Shown one piece after another: positions 54,293-64,000 of a stretch of DNA of 64,000 bases. Within the stretch, counting starts at the first letter, position 1. Each line of letters begins with the position of its first letter. The notes under the pieces are model-generated. The model was not told the origin of the DNA, searched no databases, and saw only the letters and a program-made list of their open reading frames with translations. The DNA is from Trichosanthes cucumerina. Taxonomy: Eukaryota; Streptophyta; Magnoliopsida; Cucurbitales; Cucurbitaceae. The stretch is from contig CM071835.1 of NCBI GenBank assembly GCA_036507285.1, positions 47,519,501 to 47,583,500 on the forward strand, given 5' to 3'. The translations under genes and the position numbers were made by a program.

Positions 54293-55200
54293 ATGGCACC
54301 AAAAAGGGCAAAGACAACAGTTGGCTCTAGTTCTGAATATGATGGACGACGGTTCGTGGATGCTGAAGCTGTGAGTCGGTACCAGAGTTATGTAGTGCAT
54401 CGCACTCTGGTTCCTGAGCGGGGCATTGTTCCTAATGACTCCCATCACCAGGACATCTACACTACCATTCAGCAGAGACATTGGGAGTTGTTGGTGCAAC
54501 AACCCGAGGCAGGAGTGGTCCCACTTGTGCGAGAATTTTACGCTAACATGCCTCTGGAGGCTTACCATACCACTGTGTGAGGGAAACGCATCCCGTTCGA
54601 CGCTGTGTCCATTAACAGGTATTTTCACTTACCTGACTATGAGACTGATGAGTACACTATCTATGCCAGGACACAGTTCGATTCTGCACAGGTACTTGCC
54701 ACGCTAGCACGACCTGGGGCTCAATGGGTAACAAGGAGAGGCGAGGTCTCCAAACTTCGGACAGCAGACCTCACCGTGTCCAGCAGAGTGTGGCACAGTT
54801 TTATCTGTGCTAGATTCTAGCCGGTTGCACACATGAGTGACGTGACGAAGGAGTGCGCTATCCTCTTGTACGCCATTGTCACTGGCAAGACGATTGATGT
54901 AGGTAAAGTCATCAGTCGATATATCAGGCACGTGCGGCGAGGCACGACCACGGCCGGACTAGGGCACCCCTCTCTCATCACCGCCCCTCTGTCGTCTTGC
55001 CGAGTCACCTGGACATCCGAGGAGAGGTGATTCACCCAAGGGGTGATGGATAAAACTACATCATGGGACTTGGGATCATGATCAAGCAAAGACTGCGGGG
55101 ATGCAGCGGATGAGCGAGAATTTTTCCTTGACGCAATCGAGGGGTGTGATAGGAGGAGGAGCGGCTGAGTTACCACGGCGCCGCCTCACAGGAGTACCAG
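54293..55200 (+). pseudogene. Athila-G env-position ORF (PF20167-like plant transposon protein)
   Basis: It starts MAPKRAKTTVGSSSEYDGRRF and continues in pieces: REFYANMPLEAYHTTV, a TGA at 54578-54580 where relatives read RG, then VSINRYFHLPDYE, WVTRRGEVSKLRTADLTVSS, a TAG near 54820, and CAILLYAIVTGKTIDVGKVI. The pattern (AMP-like block, VRGK, IN..FxLP, LL..I..G..I.VG.VI) fits the putative plant transposon protein domain found in Athila-type elements in the position of an envelope gene. I see no signal peptide or clear transmembrane segment, so an envelope role is not supported here. Confidence 0.7.
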
Positions 55201-56542
55201 GATCTGGTTTAGGCCATGGCTAGACTTCGAGCAATGATTCGACCGGCATGAGACTCTGAGTCGTAGGGAGGAGCGCCGGATCATGAGATATCTGCAGATG
55301 CAGTGAGGCCTCTCACCGCCACCTTTATGACTTGTCTCGGCACATTCATGGTGCGAGATCCTTCATTCCGGCCCTATGCCTCCTTACGCCTCTTCTGATG
55401 AGGAATGAGACTTTTTCATGTTCAGGGCAGTACAGTTCTTTTCTCTCCCCCGTTGTTTCTTTAGTTGATTTGAATGTTATTTTCTTATCTGTATTTGCAC
55501 ATTGAGGACAATGTTGTTCTCAAGTTTGGGGTGATTGTATGACTTTTAATCATTATATCGCATGAGATTTATCTCGACTCCATTCCATTTCCATCATATA
55601 TTCTTTCTGCTGTGTGTGTTTTTGGTGCATTTGATCGATTTCAGGTTAATGGAATGGACTAACCTTTGTAAGTTTTTCTTACTTTGACTATGATAACCAC
55701 TAACGAAATTTAATTGAGAATTGTGAATGATGTTCATCAGCCTAGAGAACTTGATTAAATTCCATTTTTAGGATGTTTAAAAATTGATTAGAGAATTCCT
55801 TGAACCTAATTGCACTTAGCCAATCTCGGAAAGGTCCTGAATGTTTAGGGCAAGTTTATTTTGTCCAGAAAATCGTTGTCACCTCAATAGGCTTAGGAAC
55901 TAATGAAAGAGCAAGTTTGCTTAATTGAAAATTATACTTTTTTTTTAAAGTTTTTCCACTAAAAAAAAAAAGTTTTAAATAAGAGGGTACTCCAACATCC
56001 TAAGTATTGTGACCAATACTTGTCTTTTGAAGGATTAAACTTAGGATGCAAGTAGTCTTTGACAATCTGTATGGTATCCGTGCTCAGTAGTCACTATTTT
56101 CACCACAAAGTGTTAATATGTTGGAGCGAAGGCATAGACAGATCAAGGATTCCCTCAAAAAATTAATAATAAAGTTTAAGTTTAGGGGTGAAAGAAAAAC
56201 AGTGATAAAAGGTAAAAATTTTCTGATTATGTAAATGAGCTGAAGATTTGGAGCCTAAGGCCAGTGTAGAGGGAAAATGAACAGAGGACTCAATAAGGTT
56301 ATCTTGGGCTTATAAGGACTAAACTCGAAAAGGCTATCACACACCCACTCAAGGAATAATTTGATTTAATTTTAAAAATCTTATTATGTAGTTTTTAATC
56401 AATGTTACCTTTCTGATGAACTTATTCTTCGATTCATACAATTCCTGAGGTTTGAGTCTATAGTAGGAAACTTACTCTGATATGATCCATCTTTTTCTTA
56501 TTTTTGCTCGAGGACTAGCAATTGTTTAAGTTTAGGGGTGTT
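55201..56542 (+). other. Athila-G 3' untranslated region with three polypurine tracts
   Basis: Non-coding. The AAGTTTGGGGTGATT motif (55514-55530) and AAGTTTAGGGGTGAAAG (about 56176) resemble the true tract AAGTTTAGGGGTGTT that abuts the 3' LTR at 56543. The same GAGGA-CAATTG-type phrases surround the first and last. The region is otherwise AT-rich with no credible frame. Confidence 0.65.
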
Positions 56543-57830
56543 TGATAGCACACAAAATGTGCTATCCTTAGGCTTAAATCGTGTTAGTTTTATGATAATT
56601 TCAGGGCTTTAACATATTTAATTTGTTGAAATTCAGGTTAAAGAGCAATGTGAGAATGGATGGAGAATTATGGGGAGAAATGAGCCAAAATTGATATTAA
56701 ATGGAAGAAGCAAGGTCAAAACAAGCCATCAAATCCGAGGAGATGGCGTTGCAACGCTCTGTGTGCAGCCATCTACTATGGAAGCACTTACCGATGGCGT
56801 TGCAACGCTGCCTTGTAGCGTTGCAACGCCACTTCGATAGCAGAAGACACGCGAGGGTAGCAGCGTTGCAACGCTGTCCTTAGCGTTGCAACGCTACTTC
56901 GATAAGAAAAGGCGCGCGAGGTTTGCAGCGTTGCAACGCTGCCTGATATTTTTCATTATAGATTTTGCCACCATTGTTTAGAGATATTTGTGAGAGATTG
57001 TAAGAAGATTTTTGGGAGATTTCAAGAAGGAGACTTTTTGGAGCTCGGGGTTCGTGATAGGTGCCGGGATCGTTGTCGTTCACGCCACGAGAGTTCTTTC
57101 TTCGTTCTTTTCACTTTTATTGAACTATGGTTTTGTATTTGAGTTTAGTAGGATTTATAGTGGACATGAGTAGCTAAACTTGTTGTCTTAGGGTTAGATG
57201 TAGCCTTTTAATTATGCTATTTTGTTGAATTGACTGCCTTTGGTTTATTGTAATGCTTTTATTCATGTCATTGCATCCTTAATGCTTATAGACTCTTGAT
57301 CACGGTTTATTTGTTCATAGGTCTGAATTTATTCTTGAGAAAGATATTTTAGATCCGATCTCTTTTGCATGACTTGATAGTTACTTTGACATGAGAATGA
57401 TTGAAGTGCTATTAGAAACCCATAAGAATTGAACTTAGTGCCATGTTTGATTTTTAGGTTGAAGCAGAGATGTTTAATTCTATGTCTTGCATGAGATTCA
57501 CTTGCCTCGAGAGAGGTTATTTGTTATCTTAGTTTCTTGGTTTATAAAAGCAGTACAATAATCCATCAGCATGATCTCAATAAAATAGTTAATTAATTGG
57601 TGAAATCTAGTCCCTAAGATATTCGTCTCTCCTGATTGTTCTCAACTTTCACTCTTTGATTTTGTGTTTTCACCTCACTTTAAAGTCTAATTTTCTAGAT
57701 AAAATTGAGTGGTGTTATTGATAGGAATTAATTGAAATAAATACCCAATCCTGTGGACGATACTCGTACTCAAATTCACTATATTAAAACTTGACCCGTA
57801 CACTTGCGGTATTGCAAAATTTACGCAACA
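56543..57830 (+). mobile_element. Athila-G 3' LTR
   Basis: 1288 bp, with the same ends as the 5' LTR. Exact palindromes at 56745, 56796, 56817, 56861, 56881 and 56925. It lacks the 5' LTR segment that contains the TATA box. Outside the array the two LTRs are nearly identical over the last 800 bp, suggesting a fairly recent insertion. Confidence 0.92.
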
Positions 57831-58378
57831 ATACTTAATTGACATAAAGAATTGGCTGGCCACCAAATTCCAAGTGAAAGATTTTGGAGAGGCGCAGTAT
57901 GTTCTTGGGATTCATATTTTCAGACCGATAAGGATTTAGGAAATCCACATCGAAATAAGTTTTCACCCTTAACGGGGGAGCTATAGTATGGCGAAGCATC
58001 AAACAGGGATGCATCGCTGACTCCACGATGGAGGCTGAGTATGTCGCTGCTTGTGCAGCAGCTAAAAAGGTTGTTTGGCTAAGGAAATTCCTTACTGATT
58101 TTGAAGTTGTTCTAATTATGGAATTTCCCATCACCTTATACTGTGACAACAGTGGTGCGGTAGCCAATTCGAAAGAACCATGCAGCCATAAGCGAGGCAA
58201 ATACATCGAGAGGAAGTATCACCTGATACGAGAAATAGTGTAACGAGGAGATGTGACACTCACGAAGATCGCTTCGAAACACAACATTGCTAATCCGTTT
58301 ACAAAGACTCTCACGGCTAAAGTGTTCGAGGGTCATCTGGAAAGTCTAGGTCTACGAGATATGTACATAGGCTAATCT
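57831..58378 (+). pseudogene. Copia-F end of reverse transcriptase and RNase H
   Basis: After the duplicated ATACT the copia frame resumes (LIDIKNWLATKFQVKDFGEAQ, YVLGIHI). It then jumps at about 57920 directly to QTDKD of RNase H, a deletion of about 0.5 kb. STMEAEYVAACAAAK, LYCDNSGAVANSKEPCSHK and HNIANPFTKTLTAKVFEG follow. The last catalytic Asp is now Asn (IANPF), and a TAA interrupts near 58242. Confidence 0.82.
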
Positions 58379-58487
58379 AGGGCAAGTGGGAGATATGTAA
58401 TGAGTATATGGATGCCCTAGTTTATCGAATTTGTATCTCTATAACCATTGTTTTAGATTGTAATGTACCCCACTAGAGTTTTAGTTC

Positions 58488-59024
58488 AAGTGGGAGTTTG
58501 TTGGGGTTTGTGCCCTAAAACTCGTAGTTTGTAATTTTGTTCTAATTATTGTGATAAAGAGTTATTATTTGCAATAAAGAGTTATTGTTCGATATTTACA
58601 TTATTGCCCTTGTATTAACCCTAAATCCAATAAACTAAACATCCAAGGTTGTAAGATGTCTCTTGTACTGATTGTAGTGTACATATAAATGATCTCGGTT
58701 CGAGATACAACCTAAAGGATCTATAGTAAAGGGATAAGGTTTGGGTATCTTACCCTGGTAAAACTATGGATATGGCCCACTTTTTATATGATACAAACAC
58801 TGTGATCCTAAAGTGTTCGTGTAGATGACATGTGAGGGGGGATATCCTATGTAATGAGATAACAGAAGACCGGACCATGAAATAGTAACCACTAGATGTA
58901 ACTTCGTAGACTAGCTAGGTTTCTATTTCACTATAATGACCTAGGCAACTTGATCTCAATCCTGAGCAGGTTACGAACTCCTGTTTGCAAGGGATTGTCC
59001 TTTGACTAGTATGGGTGAGAGTGG
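58488..59024 (+). mobile_element. Copia-F polypurine tract and 3' LTR start
   Basis: AAGTGGGAGTT (58488-58498) followed by TGTTGGGGTTTGTGCCC. 526 bp of LTR are present before Athila-H breaks it at 59025 (left flank AGTGG). The rest is beyond the window. Confidence 0.85.
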
Positions 59025-60442
59025 TGATAGCACACAAAATGTGTTATCCTTAGGCTTAAAATGTGTTAGTTTTATGACAATTTCAGGGTTTTAACGTATT
59101 TAATTTGTTGAAATTCAGGTTAAAGAGCAATATGAGAATGGATGGAGAATTATGGGTGAAAAAGAAGCGAAAATTGACATTAAATGGAAGAAGCAAGGTC
59201 AAAACAAGCCATCAAATCCGAGGAGATGGCGTTGCAACACCATTCAGGGCGTTGCAACGCTCTGTGTGCAGCTGTTCTACTATAGAAGCACTTATCGGTG
59301 GCGGCGCAGTGGCGCTTGTAGCCGCTGCAACGTTCCACACGCAGAAAAGATGCCATGAAGATCCGTAACGATGGCGTTGCAACGCTGCCTTGTAGCGTTG
59401 CAATGCTACTTCGATAGCTAAAGGCGCGCGAGGGTAGCAGCGTTGCAACGCTGCATGATATTTTCCATTTATGATTTATTCGCTAGGGCACGACATTGCA
59501 ACGCCATGCCCAACGTTGCAACACTGTGTTGTTGATATAAAAAGGAAAAGATGCATCTTGGATGGGGAGGCCTTTTTGGAGAGATTTTGACACCATTGTT
59601 TAAACACTATTATGAGAGATTGTAAGAGGATTTTTTAGAGATTTCAAGAAGAAGACTTTTTGGAGCTCGGGGTTCGTGATAGGTGCCGGGATCGTTGCCG
59701 TTTACGCCACGAGAGTTCTTTCTTCGTTCTTTTCACTTTTATTGTTGAACTATGGTTTTGTATTTGAGTTTAGTAGGATTTATAGTGGACATGAGTAGCT
59801 AAACTTATTATCTTAGGGATAGATGTAGCCTTTTAATTATGTTATTTTGTTGAATTGACTGCCTTTGGTTTATTGTAATGCTTTTATTCATGCAATTGCA
59901 TCCTTAATGCTTATAGACTCTTGATCACGGTTTATTTGTTCTTAGGTCTGAATTTATTCTTGAGAAAGATACTTTAGATCTGATCTCTTTTGCATGACTG
60001 ATAGTTACTTTGACATGAGAATGATTGAAGTGCTATTAGAAGCCCATAAGAATTGAACTTAGTGCCATGTGTGATTTTTAGGATGAACAGAGATGTTTAA
60101 TTCTATGTCTTGCATGAGATTCACTTGCCTCGAGAGAGGTTATTTGTTATCTTAGTTTCTTGGTTTATAAAAGCAGTGCAATAACCCATTAGCATGATCT
60201 CAATAAAATAGTTAATTAATTGGTGAAATCTAGTCCCTAAGATACTGATTGTTCTCAACTTTCACTCTTTGATTTTGTGTTTTCACCTCACTTTAAATCT
60301 AATTTTCTAGATAAAATTGAGTGGTGTTATTGATAGGAATTGATTGAATTAAATACCCAATCCTGTGGACGATACTCACATTCAAATTCACTATATTAAA
60401 ACTTGACTCGTACACTTGCGGTATTGCAAAATTTACGCAACA
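59025..60442 (+). mobile_element. Athila-H 5' LTR
   Basis: 1418 bp, TGATAGCACACAAAATGTG to TTTACGCAACA. The palindrome array at 59226-59530 has three exact GCGTTGCAACGC (59249, 59373 and 59437) and at least four variants. TATA at about 59537-59545. Confidence 0.9.
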
Positions 60443-60448
60443 AGTTTT

Positions 60449-60466
60449 TGGCGCCGTTGCCGGGGA
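60449..60466 (+). promoter_or_regulatory. Athila-H primer-binding site, tRNA-Asp
   Basis: TGGCGCCGTTGCCGGGGA, a full-length match to the tRNA-Asp 3' end complement, better than Athila-G. Confidence 0.9.
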
Positions 60467-60620
60467 TTGGCGTTTATTTAATTCTTTTGATACTATTAAG
60501 AAGTCACTTAGTCTTAATCTAGAGTTTGTTTTCTTTTTGTGTTTGTTGTTTTTGTTGTTTTTTGATTTTGTGTTGTTTTTGTTAGTTTTAAATTTTCTGT
60601 TTTTCTGTGTTGTGTGTTGC

Positions 60621-62429
60621 ATGCGAAGTAACTCAGCGACTGATCTAGTTCCTTTTGATCCCGAAGTTGACAGAACTTTCAGAAGGAAGTTTAAGGAGAC
60701 TAAGGACAAGGTCAGAATCATGGAGGAGCAACATGGAGAGTATAAGCCCATTAGGGAGCACTTCCAGGTCACTTTTGCTGGAAACCAATCTGAAATCAAT
60801 TATGCTCCAATTTAGGCTAATAATTTTGAGATAAAGAAGGGTCTCATCCAGATGGTTCGAGAGAATGCCTTCAGAGGACATGCCACTGAGGATCCCAATC
60901 TGCATATGAGATCCTTTGCTGAAATTTGTGGTACGGTAAAAATTAATGGTGTATCTCCTAATGCTATTCGCTTACGATTGTTTCCTTTTTCTCTGCAGGA
61001 TAAGGCAAAATTATGGTTGGAGTCCTTATCCCTGGTAGTATTAGCACTTGGGAGGAATTAGCCAAGGCATTCTTGGCTAAATACTTCCCACCTACCAAGA
61101 CTACGAGGCTGCGGCACTGAGATTGACACTTTCAGACAGCAGGATGGAGAACAGATGTTTGAGGCTTGGGAAAGATACAAAGATTTACTTAGAAAATGCC
61201 CACAACATGGTTATCCCGATCAAGTTGCAAATTCAACTATTTTATAATGGATTATCTCGAAATAATAAATCTCTTTTCGATGCAATTTCTTGGGGGATCA
61301 ATATTTTCTAAGTCTGCAGAGGATGCTCGTACTTTGCTTGAAGAGATGGCTGCCACAAGTTATAATTGGCATTCTGAAAGATCAACTGCCAAACCTGTGG
61401 CAGGGATGTACGAGATAGATGAGGTAAGTTCCATCAAGTTCCATATGGCTTCCCTAACTAGTGCGTTGAATAAACTTGCAGGTATAGGTAACAGTGAATC
61501 CATAGCTGCAGTTGTAGCTGCTAACAAACTTGCAGGTGTTGAAGATCTGGAACCTGAGCAGGCTCAATATGTGAACAACAGAGGTTATGGGTACCATGGA
61601 AATCAGAATCAAAATCAGTTGTCCACTCATTATCATCCAGGTCTGCGCAATCATGAAAAATTTTTCTTATGCTAATCAGAAGAATATTTTGCAGCCTCCT
61701 CCAAGTTATGCATCTACATCTACAACTGAGGGCAAACCATCTCTGGAGGACATGATGAGTTCATTCATCACTGAATCCAGGAATCGAACCAACAAGTTGG
61801 AAAATGTAGTGCTAAGTTTGAGCAACACAGTGAACTCACATGGAGCAACCATTAAGAACATAGAGGTACAGATTAGTCAGATGGCAACCACCCTAAACAC
61901 GCTGCAGAAAGGTAAATTTCCTAGTGACGCTGAGGTGAATCCTAGGGAACAAAGGCAACATTTGTGACCCTAAGAAGTGGTAAGGAGCTGCTTGAAATCT
62001 GAAAAGGTAAATTCTGAAGAGCAGCTCAATTCTAATGCCAAGAAGGATACAAAGGAAGTGGTAGAGGAAGCGAGCACATCGAAACAAACAGAGAAGATTT
62101 CTGATTTCTATATTTCTATTGTTCCTAACTCTATTCCTTATCCTCAGCGCTTTCAAAAGAAAAAGACTGATTCTGATTTTGCTAAATTTCTTGATATGTT
62201 TAAGAAACTGCACTTTAACATTCCTTTTGCAGATGCTTTGGAACAAATGCCTAAATATGCAAAATTCATGAAGGAAGTCTTGTCCAGAAAGAAGAAGTTT
62301 GACAAATATGAGATAGTCAATCTCACCGAAGAATGTAGTGCTGTACTCCAGAGGAAGCTACCACAAAAATTGAAAGATCCAGGGAGTTTTACTATTCCTT
62401 GCAATATTGGTAGTATTTTTGTTGATTGA
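60621..62429 (+). pseudogene. Athila-H gag
   Basis: ATG at 60621 (MRSNSATDLVPFDPEVDRTF). A TAG at 60814-60816 replaces the Tyr codon found in Athila-G. Further frames hold KKGLIQMVRENAFRGHATE, EICGTVKINGVSP, FEAWERYKDLLRKCPQHGYP, LLEEMAATSYNWHSERS and the pre-protease KKKTDSDFAKFLDMFKKL. Frameshifts lie near 60955, 61030, 61225, 61290, 61660 and 61970. In places (for example EICGTVKINGVSPNAIRLRL) it is less damaged than Athila-G. Confidence 0.83.
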
Positions 62430-63102
62430 GCTCTATGCGATCTAGGGGCTAGTATTAATTTGATGCCTTTATCTGTTTACAGAAAACTAGGTCTTGGGGA
62501 GGTGCAACCTACAACCATCTCACTACAGTTGGCGGACCGTTCTATCAAATATCCCAGAGGTATTGTAGAAGATGTGTTGGTCAAAGTTGAACAGTTTATT
62601 TTCCCTGCAGATTTTGTGGTCCTGGATATGGAGGAAGATTCTGAGATCCCAATTATTTTTTTGGGGCGACCTTTCCTGGCCACTGGAAGAGCATTGATAG
62701 ATGTGCAGGATGGTAAGTTAACTCTAAGGATTGGTGAGGACAAGGTTGTATTTGACATTTTTCGATCCTTGAAGTACCCTGATGAGGTAAGTACCTGTCA
62801 CATGATCGATATTCGAGATAATGCTGTGAATACACCTAGAGAGCTAGTTTTATCTATTGGCCCTTTAGAGACTTGTATGACAAATTCAATGGTAGATCAG
62901 TTAGAAATTTTGGATCATGAAGTTACTTATTGTAATGAATCACTGAATCAATTGCCTAAACTTCAACATGAACAATTTTCACAACGGCATGTCACTAAGG
63001 TAGAAGAAACAAAACCTCCTGTTCTAGAGTCGAAACAATTACTTCCACACCTGCATTACACTTTCTTAGGAAATTTATCTACGTATCCTGTGATTGTTTC
63101 TG
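62430..63102 (+). pseudogene. Athila-H protease
   Basis: After a TGA at 62427-62429 the frame reads ALCDLGASINLMPLSVYRKL, ADRSIKYPRGIVEDVLVKVE, FVVLDMEEDSE and FLGRPFLATGRALID (an extra T-run codon lies before FLGRP). The active site is the family-typical DLG. Homology to Athila-G ends near 63102 (STYPVIVSA). Confidence 0.82.
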
Positions 63103-63180
63103 CCTTATTTGGTTATTTGATCTTTGTAGTTCTTTTTGTTTTCAGATGTGAAAGAAGAAAAAAAATGGTCTAGCTAAAAG
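63103..63180 (+). other. Athila-H deletion junction
   Basis: About 60 bp (TTATTTGGTTATTTGATC..., ending TTTTGTTTTCAG then ATGTGAAAGAAG) separate the protease from the AAATGGTCTAGCTAAAAGACG post-integrase sequence. This filler is not in Athila-G. The pol genes are missing between the two points. Confidence 0.75.
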
Positions 63181-63198
63181 ACGTTAAAGAAAGCGTTG

Positions 63199-63216
63199 AA
63201 CGGGAGGCAACCCGTT
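63199..63216 (+). other. Conserved stem-loop after integrase position (Athila-H)
   Basis: AACGGG-AGGCAA-CCCGTT, identical to Athila-G 52930-52947, retained despite loss of pol. Confidence 0.75.
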
Positions 63217-63238
63217 GTATTTTAATTCAGTTATTTCA

Positions 63239-63355
63239 ATTTTATTTTATTTTATTTCATTATGTTATTTTATCTTATTTTATTTTACTTTATTTTATTT
63301 ATTATTTTATTATTTACTAGTTGGTTGACTTTTTTCGTTTTCTGTTTTCAGGTGA
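63239..63355 (+). repeat. TTTTA microsatellite and polypyrimidine-AG (Athila-H)
   Basis: TTTTATTTTA-type repeats to about 63318, then TTTTTTCGTTTTCTGTTTTCAG ending near 63351; it corresponds to 52972-53075 and is longer. Confidence 0.65.
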
Positions 63356-64000
63356 TAAAAAAAGGGTTCGAAACGACATCGCAACGTTTATCCAAGCATT
63401 GCAACCCTTGCGCTGGCGTTGCAATGCTGCGCGCTTTATCAGACACGCGACCCGTGAGGACAGCGTTGCAATGCTGTCGTGAAATCTGGGATTTTAAAAT
63501 TCCAGATTTCGCCAAAACAACCCCAAATTTCATCTTCTCCTCTATTTTCTCTCTTCTTTCTTTCAATCCCTCTCAATATTTCCCCAAGATTGTTCACTTT
63601 CACCCTTCCCCACTCACTTTTCTTCCTATTTTGTGCTAGATTGGGCATTTTGGGGCAAGATTCATACCCATTTGAAGGCAAATCGTGGGTAACTATTTCT
63701 CTATCCTTCCGATTTTTGTGTTGTTTCTGTAATTAGGCCTAAGATTTGTTGTTTGTTTTGCTATATTATTGTTTAGGGTGATGAGTCTTGGCCTTAGATG
63801 AATTTTCATAATCTATTGTTGAGATTAGGAGATTTGGGTAGTTTAATGGAAGTGCCCTAGATGTCTTTTCATGCTAAATTGATGTTGGTTTTCAATTTTT
63901 TCCATCTTTGGGCATTATTACTCCTTAAGGCTTGAATCTTAAGTTTAGGGTATTGAAATCATTGATTTTGGTAACATAAGTCCATTCTCATTAGTTATGC
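63356..64000 (+). other. Athila-H spacer before env-position ORF
   Basis: Collinear with Athila-G 53052-53710. Degenerate palindromes at 63375-63478 (GCGTTGCAATGC at 63416, CAGCGTTGCAATGCTG at about 63462), the AATCTGG stem-loop at 63482-63509, then C/T-rich sequence. No frame is conserved. The window ends before the env-position ORF. Confidence 0.7.

Larger units (their letters stand above)
45854..57830 (+). mobile_element. Athila-G, full-length Ty3/gypsy element of Athila type
   Basis: 11,977 bp, flanked by ATACC (45849-45853) and ATACT (57831-57835), a TSD with one mismatch. Order: LTR, tRNA-Asp primer site, gag, protease, reverse transcriptase, RNase H, integrase, long spacer, env-position ORF, LTR. 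The DLGASINLMP protease and FMDDFSVFG reverse transcriptase are hallmarks of Athila-type elements. It lies inside Copia-F reverse transcriptase. Each coding domain carries at least one break. Confidence 0.93.
41932..59024 (+). mobile_element. Copia-F, deleted Ty1/copia element (interrupted by Athila-G)
   Basis: Parts in order: 5'-truncated LTR (41932-43488), degenerate primer site and leader, two short unrelated insertions, the reverse-transcriptase segment (45115-45848), [Athila-G], the end of reverse transcriptase and RNase H (57831-58378), polypurine tract (58488-58498), and the 3' LTR (58499-59024, cut by Athila-H). Gag, protease and integrase are deleted, and another deletion removes about 0.5 kb between reverse transcriptase and RNase H. 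The two LTR parts overlap at GACTAGCTAGGTTTCTATTT (41932 and 58911). Confidence 0.82.
59025..64000 (+). mobile_element. Athila-H, pol-deleted Athila element, right end outside window
   Basis: Same family as Athila-G: 5' LTR, tRNA-Asp primer site, gag and protease, then a jump to the post-integrase region. Reverse transcriptase, RNase H and integrase (about 2.8 kb in Athila-G, roughly 50070-52890) are absent. It would depend on proteins from other copies. Its left flank is the Copia-F 3' LTR. Confidence 0.88.

Noticed and set aside
54278..54628. Minus-strand frame opposite the env-position ORF (also 54817-55176)
   Set aside because: Antisense shadow of the plus-strand domain, which shows recognisable motifs; the minus frame shows none.
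54293..55200. Calling the Athila-G terminal ORF a true envelope protein
   Set aside because: No signal peptide, transmembrane segment or cleavage site can be seen; only the plant transposon domain pattern is supported.
60299..60799. 166-codon minus-strand frame
   Set aside because: It is antisense to the Athila-H primer site and gag start and contains no recognisable domain; low-complexity Asn/Lys content comes from the T-rich leader.

Overview
The window is nuclear DNA of a flowering plant and is made almost entirely of nested transposable elements. I find no intact host gene. It looks like pericentromeric or other heterochromatic accessory DNA. The evidence is plant-type Ty1/copia and Athila-type Ty3/gypsy polyproteins, initiator tRNA-Met and tRNA-Asp primer sites, and a CACTA (En/Spm) DNA transposon with plant-only domains. 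A cucurbit is my best guess from the style of the repeats, but this is weakly supported. Nearly all coding regions are broken, so most entries are pseudogenes. Target-site duplications (TSDs) read directly from the sequence fix most of the nesting order.

Layout. (1) 1-3136 is the 3' part of a plus-strand copia element (Copia-1). Its LTR begins at 3137, is split at 3315, and resumes at 23627-25276. (2) Inside that LTR sits minus-strand element Copia-A (3316-23621, TSD CACAC). Copia-A is itself hit twice: by a solo LTR (Solo-B, 4180-5635, TSD TCCTT) in its 3' LTR, and by a complete plus-strand element Copia-C (7030-16911) in its pol gene. (3) The Copia-1 LTR is followed by a primer site and leader (25278 to about 26474). 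Next comes a minus-strand copia leader fragment (Copia-D, 26475-30128) carrying a solo LTR (26591-28440). (4) 30129-31498 holds AT-rich DNA and a decayed N-terminal fragment of a host subtilase. (5) 31499-41741 is a CACTA element. It has a TNP2-type transposase, a DUF4216 segment, and a second gene with Transposase_24, DUF8039-like and Ulp1-like protease parts. It is interrupted by a solo copia LTR (35881-37742, TSD ATTCA). (6) 41932-59024 is Copia-F, a deleted element interrupted by a complete Athila-type element, Athila-G (45854-57830, TSD ATACC/ATACT). (7) The Copia-F 3' LTR is broken at 59025 by a second, pol-deleted Athila element (Athila-H), which runs off the window end.

Two structural signals go beyond ordinary annotation. 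First, the LTRs of all copia families here carry, just upstream of the TATA box where one is visible, a ladder of short near-perfect inverted repeats. Each is centred on a 3-4 nt spacer, mostly GTG/ATG/GAG in the sense direction. The same architecture recurs in the transcribed 5' leaders. Arm sequences differ between families while pairing and spacer size persist. Second, a cassette built around the perfect 12-bp palindrome GCGTTGCAACGC occurs in Athila LTRs, in the Athila post-integrase region, and in the leaders of two copia elements, so it crosses retrotransposon superfamilies.
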